Shown in pieces: positions 30,661 through 39,818 of a DNA stretch of 42,252 bases; the first letter of the stretch is position 1; each line of letters opens with the position of its first letter. The notes under the pieces were generated by a model that ran no database searches, was not told where the DNA came from, and saw only the letters and a program-made list of their open reading frames with translations. A program made the position numbers and the translations under genes. The DNA is from Bacillota bacterium (GTDB taxonomy: Bacteria; Bacillota; DTU030): contig JAAYSG010000015.1 in assembly GCA_012518435.1 (NCBI GenBank), positions 1-42,252 on the forward strand, read 5' to 3'.

Positions 30661-31772
30661 CCCTCTTCCCCCCTTTTTTGCCGGATGAGGGCCATTAGGT
30701 AAAGTAAGCCTGGCCCGACAATTACCAGTACTATTCCAGCTTGGGATATAACCCTGGCGTATGTTTCCACGGCAATGACATTTTGGGGAAGACGGGCCAA
30801 AAAGAAGAGGGGGATGGTAAGGATGTAGTGGTAAAAGCGGTTTCTTTTTTGCTGTTTTAGACCCAAAAGTTGCCTAATACCAAGGATGACCATGAGGTAG
30901 AGGCTGCCTGTACTGGTAAAGAGTACCACAACCCAGATGCCAATAAAGATGGATTCCAGGCGCTCAAAGACACTGGGCATGCTGGGGAGGGCCGCCAGCC
31001 TGATCTGCTCCAGGGCGGGCCACTGGAGGTACTGAAGGGCTGTATCGCCAAAGGTACCCAGGCCCATGGTTACAATGGTGAAGTAGAGGACAATGGGAAT
31101 GAGGATTCCGTAAAGGTGAGATTTGACTGCCTCTTGGGGTTTGCTGTAATAGGGCAGGAGCATGAGGACGGATTCTATACCCAAAAAAGAAAGGCCGGTG
31201 GCCAAGGCCCCCTTGATGAGGGGCCAGGGGCCAAAGGCCAAAATTGGCAGCAGGTGCAGGGGATTGATGGCATTGATGGAATTTAAAAAAAGAAATAGAA
31301 GGGGTATAATGGTCAGGGGAAGGAGGATCTCATGGATGCGGGCAAAGACCTTGATATCCTGCGCTGCCAGCTGGGCCCCCAGGAGGAGCATGATACCGAT
31401 GATGATCTCCAGGGGGGTGTTGGGCAGAATGGCGGTTATGACCATTTCCCCGAAAGTCCGCACCAGGATTGCGGTGAGGAGAAACCAGTAGACAAGAAAG
31501 AGGAGGGACAATAGCCTGCCCAATATGGCCCCCAGGATCATGTTGCTGTACTCCATGAGGGAGTGGCGGGGAAAACGCAGGCCCAGCTTGGTTAGGAGAA
31601 GCAAAAGAAGGGCGGCAATTCCTCCGCCCAAGAGGGTGGCCAGGGGCCCATCGGTTCCGGCGGCTGCGGCCACTTCCCGGGGGAGGGTAAGAATGCCCAC
31701 CCCAATGATACTGGAGGCCACGATGGCCGCCGCCTGCAAGGATGTGATCTGATTTTTTCTACTGTCCTTCAT
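30657..31772 (-). CDS. gerB: Spore germination permease-like protein, GerAB family
   Basis: B subunit of the germinant receptor, related to amino-acid permeases and believed to bind the germinant. 371 aa with about ten membrane segments. The first block ITSLQAAAIVASSIIGVGILTLPREVAAAAGTDG is the family's conserved N-terminus. Start ATG at 31772, overlapping gerA by 14 nt. The ligand cannot be read from the sequence. Confidence 0.95.
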   Translation of the reverse strand: MKDSRKNQITSLQAAAIVASSIIGVGILTLPREVAAAAGTDGPLATLLGGGIAALLLLLLTKLGLRFPRHSLMEYSNMILGAILGRLLSLLFLVYWFLLTAILVRTFGEMVITAILPNTPLEIIIGIMLLLGAQLAAQDIKVFARIHEILLPLTIIPLLFLFLNSINAINPLHLLPILAFGPWPLIKGALATGLSFLGIESVLMLLPYYSKPQEAVKSHLYGILIPIVLYFTIVTMGLGTFGDTALQYLQWPALEQIRLAALPSMPSVFERLESIFIGIWVVVLFTSTGSLYLMVILGIRQLLGLKQQKRNRFYHYILTIPLFFLARLPQNVIAVETYARVISQAGIVLVIVGPGLLYLMALIRQKRGEEG

Positions 31773-33369
31773 GGTCTGGTTTTCCCCCTACCTTGTTTTT
31801 TCCCCGGGGCCTGGGCATGCGTTCTGTATCTTGGGGCCTTATTTCCGTCGGTCGCTGCCAAAAATAGGGCCAGGGCAGGCGTAAAATGGCATCCTTCTGC
31901 CCCTCCAGGTGGAAGGGGGCATAGGGGGCAAGGTAGGGTACCCCCAGGGAATGCAGGGAAGCCACATGGATGACGATGAGGATTAAGCCGATGATAATCC
32001 CATAAAAACCGAAGGTGGCGGCCAAAAACATCAGGGGATAGCGCAGGATGCGGAAGGATATGGCACCACTGTAGCTGGGGGAGGCAAAGGAGCCAATGGC
32101 GGTAATGGCTACAACTATGACCGTCAGGGGGCTGACTATTCCGGCCCCCACTGCGGCATCCCCCAAGACCAGGCCCCCCACAATGCCTATGGTGGGTCCA
32201 ATGGGGCCGGGGAGGCGGACACTGGCCTCCCGCAGGACCTCCACCATGGTTTCCATGATCAGGGTCTCCAAAAAAAGGGAGAAGGGTACCCGGGAGCGGG
32301 CCGCGGCTATGGCCAGGGCCAGGGTGGTCGGGAGCATTTCTGGATGAAAGGAGGTAAAGGCAATATAGATGGCCGGGAGGGTGAGGGAGAAGGTCATGGC
32401 CAAGAGGCGGATGAGACGGATGAAGGTGGCTATATGGCTTCTCTCATAGTAATCTTCGGGGGAATGGAAAAACTGGGCCCACACCGCCGGGGCAATAAGG
32501 GCAAAGGGAGTACCATCCACCAGGATGGCCGCCCGTCCTTCCAAAAGGTTGGCCACCACCTTGTCGGGGCGTTCGGTACTGAGGATCTGGGGGAAGGGGG
32601 AAATTGTCGAGTCTTCAATGAGCTGCTCAATATATCCCGAGTCTACAATACCATCAATGCTAATATTTTTGAGGCGCTGGCGCAATCTTCGGATTAGCTC
32701 TGGGCTGGCAAGATCGGCCACATATAAAAGGGAGATACTGGTCTTGGAACGCTTGCCAATTTCCATTATTTCCACGCTCAGGTCTGGATCCTTGAGACGG
32801 CGGCGGATAAGCCCCAAATTGACAATTAGGGTTTCGGTAAAGCCCTCCCGGGGGCCCCGGACCACGGCTTCCACATTGGGTTCCGAGGGGGTGCGCATGG
32901 ACCAACCCTTGGTATTGGCCAGAATGGCAAAGGAGCTGCCGTCCAGGAGGATGGCTGTATCCCCGTATAAAACCCCGCCCAGGATGGCATCTAGCTTATT
33001 GGTAATTCTAATTTCACCGATGGTGAGGAGGTGTTCTTCCACATACTGGAAGGCATTGTCCTTGGTAAGGATTTGGTCCAGGTGTGAGAGGCGGGCCAGG
33101 TGCATAAGGGGTTGCATGATATCCTGATCTATTACCTGCTTGTCGACCAGGGCATCGGCATAGACCAGGCCAACCCCTATGCCCTCCCCGGCGCTGAGGG
33201 TAAATTCCCGGATCACGATGTCGGCGCTCCGGTGAAGAAGTTTGTCCAGTAGGGATAGATCGATGTTTAAATCTCCCGTCAACTCCCGGGGAGGATTTTG
33301 TAGGATCCTTTCTTTTTTCCTCTGGGCGGTTAGTTCCTTTAATTTAATGGGTCTTTTTTTCTGGGCCAA
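31759..33369 (-). CDS. gerA: Spore germination protein, GerA family (A subunit)
   Basis: A subunit of the germinant receptor, forming the ion-channel-like part in the spore inner membrane. 536 aa: a large N-terminal cytoplasmic region (to about residue 290) with IVIREFTLSAGEGIGVGLVYADALVD, ILGGVLYGDTAILLDG and RTPSEPNVEAVVRGPREGFTETL, then several membrane helices including LETLIMETMVEVLREASVRLPGPIGPTIGIVGGLVLGDAAV. All are family hallmarks. Start is TTG (33367-33369) behind AGGGGGG. It is the first gene of gerA-gerB-gerC. A SigG promoter is expected, but I could not pick one with confidence. Confidence 0.96.
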   Translation of the reverse strand: MAQKKRPIKLKELTAQRKKERILQNPPRELTGDLNIDLSLLDKLLHRSADIVIREFTLSAGEGIGVGLVYADALVDKQVIDQDIMQPLMHLARLSHLDQILTKDNAFQYVEEHLLTIGEIRITNKLDAILGGVLYGDTAILLDGSSFAILANTKGWSMRTPSEPNVEAVVRGPREGFTETLIVNLGLIRRRLKDPDLSVEIMEIGKRSKTSISLLYVADLASPELIRRLRQRLKNISIDGIVDSGYIEQLIEDSTISPFPQILSTERPDKVVANLLEGRAAILVDGTPFALIAPAVWAQFFHSPEDYYERSHIATFIRLIRLLAMTFSLTLPAIYIAFTSFHPEMLPTTLALAIAAARSRVPFSLFLETLIMETMVEVLREASVRLPGPIGPTIGIVGGLVLGDAAVGAGIVSPLTVIVVAITAIGSFASPSYSGAISFRILRYPLMFLAATFGFYGIIIGLILIVIHVASLHSLGVPYLAPYAPFHLEGQKDAILRLPWPYFWQRPTEIRPQDTERMPRPRGKNKVGGKPDHEGQ

Positions 33370-33636
33370 AGCAGTCCCCCCTCATCCTTGCTTGCTATAT
33401 TCTAACCGAAAGGGTCTTTGTCCATGCGGAAAGATGGGGGCTATGGGGTTGCCCCGGAAAGTATTTTCTTTCCACCGGGGAAATTTCTCCCCAATAATAA
33501 GTTGGGGCTGGGGAGGACCGGGGCTGGGGTGGCCGGGGAAGGAGTTTGACCTTTTCTGACGAAACAATTAAGGGTATGGGGAAGGCCTGGGGCTGGACAG
33601 GAATTGTTCTTACAAGTTGAAGGAGGAGACGGTGCG

Positions 33637-34257
33637 GTGGCCATTTTTTATTTGGTGCGTCATGGGGTGACGGAATGGAACAGGCAGAGGCGTATTCAGG
33701 GGCAGTTGGATATTGCCTTAACAAAGGAGGGGCGGGAACAGGCCCGGCGGGCTGGGCAGGCCCTAATGGGAAAAGGGATAGAATATATTTACACAAGCGA
33801 TCTGGGCCGGGCCCGGGAAACAGCCCAGTTGATAGCTGAAAAACTCCAGCTACCCATTGCCGGAACCCGGCGGGAGCTGCGGGAGATAGATTTTGGCCGT
33901 TGGGAGGGTATGACCCTGGATGAAATTAAGGAGAAGGAGCCTGAAGCCTATGCCCTGAGACAGGAAAATATGATAGATACCCCAACCCCGGGGGGGGAAT
34001 CCTTCCGGATGATGGCGGAACGGTCGCTGGGGTGTATACAAGATTTGGCGGCAAGGCACCCCCATGATAAGATAGCCGTGGTAACCCATGGTGGGCCCAT
34101 TATCTATATTTTAGGGGCTATTGAGGAGGAAAATATACAGAGCCGACCCCTCTATAAAATTGCCAACTGTTCAATTACCATCATTGGCTACAACCACGAT
34201 GGGGATGGTTGGCAGGTGTTAAAGGTTAATGATACCCGGCATTTGGATACCCCTTGA
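33637..34257 (+). CDS. Histidine phosphatase / phosphoglycerate mutase-family protein
   Basis: 206 aa from GTG 33637, with AGGAGGAG eight nt upstream; the track start 33604 precedes the ribosome site. Catalytic residues: RHGVTEWNRQRRIQGQLD (phospho-His near residue 8), the Glu region RELREIDFGRWEGMT, and the second His in VVTHGGPI. Members act as cofactor-dependent phosphoglycerate mutase, alpha-ribazole phosphatase (CobC) or general phosphatases. Sitting 91 nt before GAPDH, a glycolytic or phosphatase role is possible, but the substrate is not determined. Confidence 0.88.
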   Translation: MAIFYLVRHGVTEWNRQRRIQGQLDIALTKEGREQARRAGQALMGKGIEYIYTSDLGRARETAQLIAEKLQLPIAGTRRELREIDFGRWEGMTLDEIKEKEPEAYALRQENMIDTPTPGGESFRMMAERSLGCIQDLAARHPHDKIAVVTHGGPIIYILGAIEEENIQSRPLYKIANCSITIIGYNHDGDGWQVLKVNDTRHLDTP

Positions 34258-34301
34258 GGGGCTGGGGGATAATTTACATGGCATAAATTTTTTCCCTATG
34301 C

Positions 34302-34307
34302 TATAAT
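34302..34307 (+). promoter_or_regulatory. Extended -10 promoter for GAPDH
   Basis: TGCTATAAT with TATAAT at 34302-34307; the -35 region (TGGCAT) is weak. It lies 42 nt before the start codon, so GAPDH can be transcribed separately from the phosphatase gene. Confidence 0.5.
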
Positions 34308-34348
34308 GGGAAAAAAATGAACAAAAATTCGGGAGGAGCTGAATTAAA

Positions 34349-35353
34349 TTGAAACCAAAGGTAGCCATCAATGGTTTTGGCCGGATTGGGAAAAATCTAG
34401 TGCGGATATGGCTGGAAAACCAGGATGAGATGGATATAGTTGCCCTCAATAGTACCAGTGGCCCCCAGGCCCATTCCCATCTTTTTAAGTATGATTCCAT
34501 CTATGGGGTTTTGGAAAACAAGGTGGAAGCCACCGCCGATGCGATAATAATTGATGGTCAGCCAATTACCTTTTTGGCTGAGGGGGATCCAAGCAAGTTG
34601 CCCTGGGCGGAATTGGGAGTGGATATTGTCATTGAGGCCACGGGTAGACTGCGGAAAAGGGAGGATGCTGCCAAGCATCTAGAGGCTGGGGCCAAGCGGG
34701 TTATTATCACGGCTCCCGGCGATGGTGTCGACAATACAATTGTCTTGGGTATAAACCAGGATTCCTTTGCACCGGAAAAAGATTACATAATATCCTCTGC
34801 TTCTTGTACGACAAACTGCCTGGCCCCCGTTGTCAAGGTGCTGGATGATAATTTGGGAGTGGTCAATGGTCTTTTATCCACCATCCATGCCTATACCGCT
34901 GATCAGCGGCTGGTGGACAAGCCCCACAAGGATCTGCGGCGGGCCAGGGCAGCGGCCGTATCCATTATTCCCACGACTACAGGGGCGGCCAGGGCCGTCG
35001 GCCTGGTTATGCCCCATCTAAAGGGGAAGCTAAATGGCAGTGCCCTCCGGGTTCCCACCGAGGCAGTATCCTTGGTTGATTTTGTAGCCAATGTAAAAAA
35101 GCCCACCTCCGTTGAGGAGGTAAATGAACTTTTCCGCCAGGCTGCGGCGGGATCATTGCAGGGGATATTGCAGTATACCGAAGAACCCCTGGTGTCCCGG
35201 GATTTTGTGCAAAACCCCCATTCCTCCATTGTGGATGGCCTGGCCACCATGGTTATTGATGACAAGTTGGTAAAGGTGTTGGCCTGGTATGATAATGAAT
35301 ATGCCTATGCCAAGAGGGTCATGGAAACGGTCAGCCTCATTCACACCCCTTAG
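34349..35353 (+). CDS. gap: Glyceraldehyde-3-phosphate dehydrogenase, type I
   Basis: Converts glyceraldehyde-3-phosphate to 1,3-bisphosphoglycerate (or the reverse). 334 aa starting at TTG 34349 with GGGAGGAG upstream. Motifs: INGFGRIGKNLVRIW, catalytic Cys in SASCTTNCLAPV, His in HAYTADQRLVD, PTTTGAARAVG, and WYDNEYAYAKRV. At the end of the second beta strand the sequence is ALNSTSGPQ, with Ser where NAD-type enzymes usually have Asp after Asn, so it might accept NADP. No pgk or tpi is adjacent. A terminator follows. Confidence 0.96.
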   Translation: MKPKVAINGFGRIGKNLVRIWLENQDEMDIVALNSTSGPQAHSHLFKYDSIYGVLENKVEATADAIIIDGQPITFLAEGDPSKLPWAELGVDIVIEATGRLRKREDAAKHLEAGAKRVIITAPGDGVDNTIVLGINQDSFAPEKDYIISSASCTTNCLAPVVKVLDDNLGVVNGLLSTIHAYTADQRLVDKPHKDLRRARAAAVSIIPTTTGAARAVGLVMPHLKGKLNGSALRVPTEAVSLVDFVANVKKPTSVEEVNELFRQAAAGSLQGILQYTEEPLVSRDFVQNPHSSIVDGLATMVIDDKLVKVLAWYDNEYAYAKRVMETVSLIHTP

Positions 35354-35409
35354 AATGGAAAAATACTCTCCGGTTTGTGTGTGGTATTTTTAGCTGGATG
35401 TTTTGCCAT

Positions 35410-35447
35410 AATAATCACGCCCTGGGCCGGGGCGTGATTATTTATTC
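35410..35447 (+). terminator. Intrinsic terminator after GAPDH
   Basis: AATAATCACGCC (35410-35421) pairs with GGCGTGATTATT (35431-35442), followed by TATTC. The 12-bp stem is perfect; the T-run is short. The remaining ~160 nt up to the next gene contain only a possible TATAAT at 35571-35576. Confidence 0.72.
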
Positions 35448-35611
35448 GGATTGTATTGGGAGAAAGTGCCCCGGCAAAGGGTTAATATTAGGTGTCGGGA
35501 TGGGGTACTTATCTTTTTGGAGAAGGGGGAAGGCCAGGGGGTTTTCTCCGGCCCTTGGGGGAATGTTGGGTATAATTTGGGTCCAGTATTATTTTTTCAA
35601 GGAGGGATTTT

Positions 35612-36163
35612 GTGGATAAGTTTACCCTGCATAGGGAGGATTCTGCCTTTGTTGTCATCGATATCCAGGAACGTTTGGCGGCGGTAATGAAGTACGGGAA
35701 GCAGGCTGTTAAAAATAATGCCATTTTACTGGCGGCCGCCCGGGAATTTAATATGCCTGTCCTGGTTACGGAACACTATCCTCAGGGTTTGGGGAAAACG
35801 GTGGCGGAGCTGGGGGCAGAGCTGGGGGCGGATGAGGTTTATGAAAAGATTATTTTCTCCGCTGTTGGGGAAGGGGAAATAGCTGCTGTCCTAAGGGGGT
35901 TAGGGAGGAAAAAGCTCATTGTTACCGGTATGGAGACCCATGTCTGTGTGCTGCAGTCTGTGCGGGATATGCTTTCCCTTGGTTTTCATGTGCATGTGGT
36001 TGGTGATGGGGTGTGTTCCCGAACCAAGGAAAATTATCGCAATGGTCTGGAGCAGATGTCTGCCATGGGGGCGGTGATTACCAACACGGAGACGGTGGTG
36101 TTTGATCTCCTGAAGCGGGCGGGGACCCCGGAGTTTAAGAAATTGTCAAGGTTAATTAAGTAG
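35612..36163 (+). CDS. Isochorismatase-family cysteine hydrolase
   Basis: 183-aa alpha/beta hydrolase of the isochorismatase/nicotinamidase superfamily. Catalytic triad positions are seen: Asp in FVVIDIQERL (near residue 16), Lys in VYEKIIFSAV (near 86), Cys in TGMETHVCVLQSV (near 117) with the cis-peptide region before it. This resembles the YcaC-like or isochorismatase-domain proteins of unknown substrate; the zinc-binding His set of nicotinamidase is not evident. Start GTG 35612 after AAGGAGGGATTTT. It appears monocistronic and converges on the PBP gene; I see no good terminator in the ~100-nt gap. Confidence 0.88.
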   Translation: MDKFTLHREDSAFVVIDIQERLAAVMKYGKQAVKNNAILLAAAREFNMPVLVTEHYPQGLGKTVAELGAELGADEVYEKIIFSAVGEGEIAAVLRGLGRKKLIVTGMETHVCVLQSVRDMLSLGFHVHVVGDGVCSRTKENYRNGLEQMSAMGAVITNTETVVFDLLKRAGTPEFKKLSRLIK

Positions 36164-36269
36164 CCGGAATGCCCTTGGCTCTTTTCGCAGTGTTACAACT
36201 GCCAGGAGGTAAAGGGACAAAGACTTTGCTTCCCTAAAATATGGCTGGCCGTGTTATATTTCTCCTAAT

Positions 36270-38279
36270 TTAAGGTATATTCGTCTCCCCCTGGGCGGGT
36301 GAGAGCCGCTTCCACCAGTTCCAATTAAAGGGGGAGTGGCTATTGCAGTATTCCCGGGGTTCTGTCCCCGCGATAAAGAGTTCCCGGCGGATTTCATCCT
36401 TGGGGCACCACCAGCCCGGCCGCAGGCCCGACTGGGAGCAGATTTCGGCTTCTACTACCCCCTGGGGCCGGGGGAAGTCTGACTTGGGGCTTCCCATTAG
36501 TGCCCGGTGCATAAAATCTGCCCAGATGGGGGCGGCCAGGCTGCCGCCGGTATGGCCCAGGGATGTGGCTGACTTGTCATTTCCCACCCATACCCCGGCA
36601 ATTAGATGGGGGGTATAGCCGATAAACCAGGCGTTGCCGTAATCTTGGCTTGTCCCGGTCTTACCGGCGGCGGGGCGGTTGAGTCTCCAGCCCATCCCGG
36701 CCGCCGTCCCCCCGGGCTCCAGTACCCCCTTGAGGACATCGGTGATGATATAGGCCGCCGCGGGGTCCACCACCTGCCGTAAGTGGGGCTTTTTTTCCAG
36801 GATGGTCCGACCCTGGGCATCGGTAATTTTGCTGATGGCCATGGGTTCAACCCTGCGGCCGCCGTTGGCCAGGGGGCAGAAGGCCCGGGTCAGCTCCAGG
36901 GGTGTTACCTCGGAAGTGCCCAGGGCGGAGGAAAGATAGGGCTTTAGGGTACTCTCGATCCCCAGGCGCCGGGCGCACTTGATGCCCTCTGCGGGGCCCA
37001 GGTTATAATTGAGGATGGTTGCCACCACATTGTCAGAAATGGTCAGGGCCTCCCTCAGGGTGAGGGGGCGGTTGTGATATGGTTGGGCCCCATAATCGGT
37101 GGGGCGGTAGACATCTTGGCTCCCGGGGATGGGAAACTCCACCTCCTGGCACATGATCGTATCCGTTAGGGTGTAGCCATTTTTTAGGGCCGCCAAGTAA
37201 ACAAAGGGCTTGAAGGCGGAACCGGGCTGGCGCAGGGCTGTGGCCCGGTTGAATTGTGTCTCCTGATATTTTCTTCCCCCCACCAGGGCCTGGATGTGGC
37301 CTGTGGAGGGATCCATGGCCACCAAGGCCCCTTGGGGTTGGTTGATGCCCTCCTCATCGGGGGTTCCCGGGGGCAGGCCAGCCCGCAGTGCCTCTTCGGC
37401 AATCTCCTGATATTTGCGCACCAGGGTGGTGTGAACTGTCAATCCTCCGCTCTTTAGGCGTTGGGCCAGGCGGGGATAATTTTCTTGTAGTTCCCTAATT
37501 GCATAATCGATAAAATATTGGTAGGGAGCCGCGGGCGGGTCCTGTTCTCCCAGGCTTATTTCCTCCTCTCGGGCAGCGGCGGCCTGGCCGGGGGATATGT
37601 AGCCCAACTCAACCATCCGCTCCAGAATTAGGTGCTGCCGGGAGATGGCGGCATCGTAATTGAGGAAGGGGGAATAGCGGGCTGGGGCCCGGGGCACCCC
37701 GGCCAGGAGGGCGCCTTCAGCCAGGGTGAGCTCCCGGGCCGATTTGCCAAAAAAGACGGCGGAGGCCCTTTCTAGGCCATAGGCCCCGTGGCCAAAATAG
37801 ATCTGATTGAGGTACATATTTAATATTTCTTCCTTGGTATAATTGATCTCCAGTTGGAGGGTGAGGAGCATTTCCGGGATTTTTCGGGAGAGGGTGCGCT
37901 CCGGGGTTAAAAAAAGATTCTTGGCCAGCTGTTGGCTTATGGTGCTCCCCCCTTCCACAATCCGCCCCGCCCGCAGGTTTTTCCACAGGGCGCGAAGGAT
38001 CCCGTGGAGATCAAGGCCAAAATGCTGCCGGAAGCGGTAGTCCTCAATGGCTATAAAGGCATCACAAAGGTAAAGGGGTATTTCCTCTTGGGTGAGGTGA
38101 ATTCGATTTTGGCTGAAGACTGTGGGGATCTCGTTGCCCCCCTGATCCAAAAAGCGGGTGGGCTGGGGGTGGTTGGGGGTGGGGAGGGGGACCAAATAGA
38201 CATAAAGGGCCACAGCGATAAAGGCCACAAACATGGTGATGACAAATAGTGTAAAGAGCCGCCGGAAAAATTTACTCAC
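36270..38279 (-). CDS. Class A penicillin-binding protein (PBP1A-like)
   Basis: Bifunctional peptidoglycan glycosyltransferase and transpeptidase at the outer face of the membrane. 669 aa: one N-terminal membrane helix (LFTLFVITMFVAFIAVALYVYL), a GT51 domain with IEDYRFRQHFGLD, GGSTISQQLAKNLFLTPERT and NMYLNQIYFGHGAYG, then a transpeptidase domain with PGSAFKPFVYL (active Ser), ISDNVV (SxN) and KTGTS. The C-terminal tail after the transpeptidase is short and Cys/Trp-containing (EICSQSGLRPGWWCP). Start is GTG (38277-38279). Divergent from htrA. Confidence 0.95.
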   Translation of the reverse strand: MSKFFRRLFTLFVITMFVAFIAVALYVYLVPLPTPNHPQPTRFLDQGGNEIPTVFSQNRIHLTQEEIPLYLCDAFIAIEDYRFRQHFGLDLHGILRALWKNLRAGRIVEGGSTISQQLAKNLFLTPERTLSRKIPEMLLTLQLEINYTKEEILNMYLNQIYFGHGAYGLERASAVFFGKSARELTLAEGALLAGVPRAPARYSPFLNYDAAISRQHLILERMVELGYISPGQAAAAREEEISLGEQDPPAAPYQYFIDYAIRELQENYPRLAQRLKSGGLTVHTTLVRKYQEIAEEALRAGLPPGTPDEEGINQPQGALVAMDPSTGHIQALVGGRKYQETQFNRATALRQPGSAFKPFVYLAALKNGYTLTDTIMCQEVEFPIPGSQDVYRPTDYGAQPYHNRPLTLREALTISDNVVATILNYNLGPAEGIKCARRLGIESTLKPYLSSALGTSEVTPLELTRAFCPLANGGRRVEPMAISKITDAQGRTILEKKPHLRQVVDPAAAYIITDVLKGVLEPGGTAAGMGWRLNRPAAGKTGTSQDYGNAWFIGYTPHLIAGVWVGNDKSATSLGHTGGSLAAPIWADFMHRALMGSPKSDFPRPQGVVEAEICSQSGLRPGWWCPKDEIRRELFIAGTEPREYCNSHSPFNWNWWKRLSPAQGETNIP

Positions 38280-38408
38280 ATTACTCCAACCCTTCCCGTC
38301 TGATTATTCTCCTTTCCAGTTTCCCACATGGGGGGAAGATTTAACCCCTATTTTCACCGTGGGCCGCTGTACCCTTATTATGTACTTTTGTCCAGGATTT
38401 TTGTCTTC

Positions 38409-38437
38409 TTGTTTAGGGTAACTCTTTTTGTTATAAT
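38409..38437 (+). promoter_or_regulatory. Candidate SigA promoter for htrA
   Basis: TTGTTT (38409-38414), 17 nt, TATAAT (38432-38437), about 130 nt before the preferred htrA start. A second TATAAT lies at 38480-38485. Confidence 0.45.
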
Positions 38438-38569
38438 GGGTCTGAGTTCATTTTCTTGGGGAAATTACCGGCGGTTGGGTATAATATCGATGTTGGAGTT
38501 CATCCCTTTTTTTATTTTTTGCATCTCATACCCCTGGGGGGTTACTTTGGGAAAGGGAGGATGCCGGAG

Positions 38570-39718
38570 ATGTCCGAATACTATGATGGAAGAAGACCCG
38601 GTTTGTTTTTGTATATTGCCATCGGTCTAATTTCTGCCCTCCTGGGCAGCTCATTGATGCTCTTTGCGGTTCATACCAATCCCCAACTTTTTTTCCCGGA
38701 CAAGGGCCCCGGCGGTGGTGGACAGGGCACTTTGGATGCACCTCCCCCTGCCCAAAACACTTTGCCACCGGCACGGGTTAATGACCCCCATGAGACCATT
38801 GTTCAGGTGGCGGCCAAAATTGGTCCGGCGGTGGTGGGGGTTAGTACTCGCCGCCAGGCCTATGATTGGTTTTGGGGTGCCTATGAGATACCGGGGGTGG
38901 GTTCCGGGGTTATCTTTGCTGAGCAGGGCTACATTCTGACCAATGATCATGTTGTCCACGGGGCCCGGAGCATAACCGTTACCCTCTTCGATGGGCGGCA
39001 GGTACCGGGCAGGCTGGTGGGGACTGATCCCTCCACAGACCTGGCAGTGGTAAAGATCGATGAACCTGATCTTCCCGTGGCCCCCCTGGGTGATTCGGAT
39101 AATCTTTTGGTGGGGGAATTGGCCATTGCCATTGGTAACCCCCTGGGCCTGGAATTGCAGCGGACGGTCACGGCGGGAATAGTAAGTGCCCTCAACCGCA
39201 CCATCCAGACTGAGGATGGCAATGTCTTGGAGGGCCTCATCCAAACCGATGCCTCCATTAACCCGGGCAACAGTGGTGGCCCCTTGGTAAATGCCTCGGG
39301 GCAGGTAATTGGCATCAATACTGCCAAGGCCCCCAAGGCCGAAGGTATCGGTTTTTCCATACCTATTAACCTGGCCAAACCCATTGTTGAGGAGCTCATT
39401 ACCCATGGCCGCATTGTTACCCCTTGGTTGGGGATCATCGGCGGCACCATTACACCGGAGATAGCCAACTACTACGATCTGGCGGTGGAGGAGGGTGTTT
39501 TAATTCTGGAGATATCCCGCAATAGCCCGGCGGAGAAGGCGGGCCTGCGCCGCTTAGACGTGATTACAACCTTTAATATTACACCCATGGAAACCGTCGA
39601 GGATTTGACCAGCGCCCTGGAACAGCAAAAGGTAGGACAGGAGATCAAGCTGACAATTCTGCGGGGGGAAAGTAAACAAACGGTTAGTGTTACCCTGGGG
39701 GAACGGCCCCAGGAATGA
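38570..39718 (+). CDS. htrA: HtrA/DegP-family serine protease (membrane-anchored, one PDZ domain)
   Basis: Surface quality-control protease. 382 aa from ATG 38570; ATG 38561 is in frame but nearly touches the GGGAGG ribosome site, and the longer track ORF is unlikely. One N-terminal helix (FLYIAIGLISALLGSSLMLF), a Pro/Gly linker, then a trypsin-like domain with the complete triad: His in LTNDHVVHGA, Asp in PSTDLAVVKID, Ser in NPGNSGGPL. A single PDZ domain follows (VLILEISRNSPAEKAGLRRLDVI). This is the usual Firmicutes HtrA layout. Confidence 0.95.
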   Translation: MSEYYDGRRPGLFLYIAIGLISALLGSSLMLFAVHTNPQLFFPDKGPGGGGQGTLDAPPPAQNTLPPARVNDPHETIVQVAAKIGPAVVGVSTRRQAYDWFWGAYEIPGVGSGVIFAEQGYILTNDHVVHGARSITVTLFDGRQVPGRLVGTDPSTDLAVVKIDEPDLPVAPLGDSDNLLVGELAIAIGNPLGLELQRTVTAGIVSALNRTIQTEDGNVLEGLIQTDASINPGNSGGPLVNASGQVIGINTAKAPKAEGIGFSIPINLAKPIVEELITHGRIVTPWLGIIGGTITPEIANYYDLAVEEGVLILEISRNSPAEKAGLRRLDVITTFNITPMETVEDLTSALEQQKVGQEIKLTILRGESKQTVSVTLGERPQE

Positions 39719-39747
39719 TGACAGGTGCCTAGGCACTGTCATATAAT
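39718..39747 (+). promoter_or_regulatory. Promoter with palindromic spacer upstream of the carboxyltransferase gene
   Basis: ATGACA (39718-39723), an 18-nt spacer and TATAAT (39742-39747). The interval 39719-39741 is a near-perfect palindrome: TGACAG, one extra G, TGCC, TA, GGCA, CTGTCA. The symmetric element fills the space between the two promoter boxes, as expected for an operator. Confidence 0.65.
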
Positions 39748-39818
39748 AACTGATGGCAGGTGGCCGAGGATACTTTTCTTCGGAAACCACTTACATTAAA
39801 AAAGGGGGAGAGTTAATA

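Noticed and set aside
38651-39406. Minus-strand ORF of 251 aa opposite htrA
   Set aside because: The plus strand carries the complete protease triad and PDZ domain; the antisense frame shows no motif.
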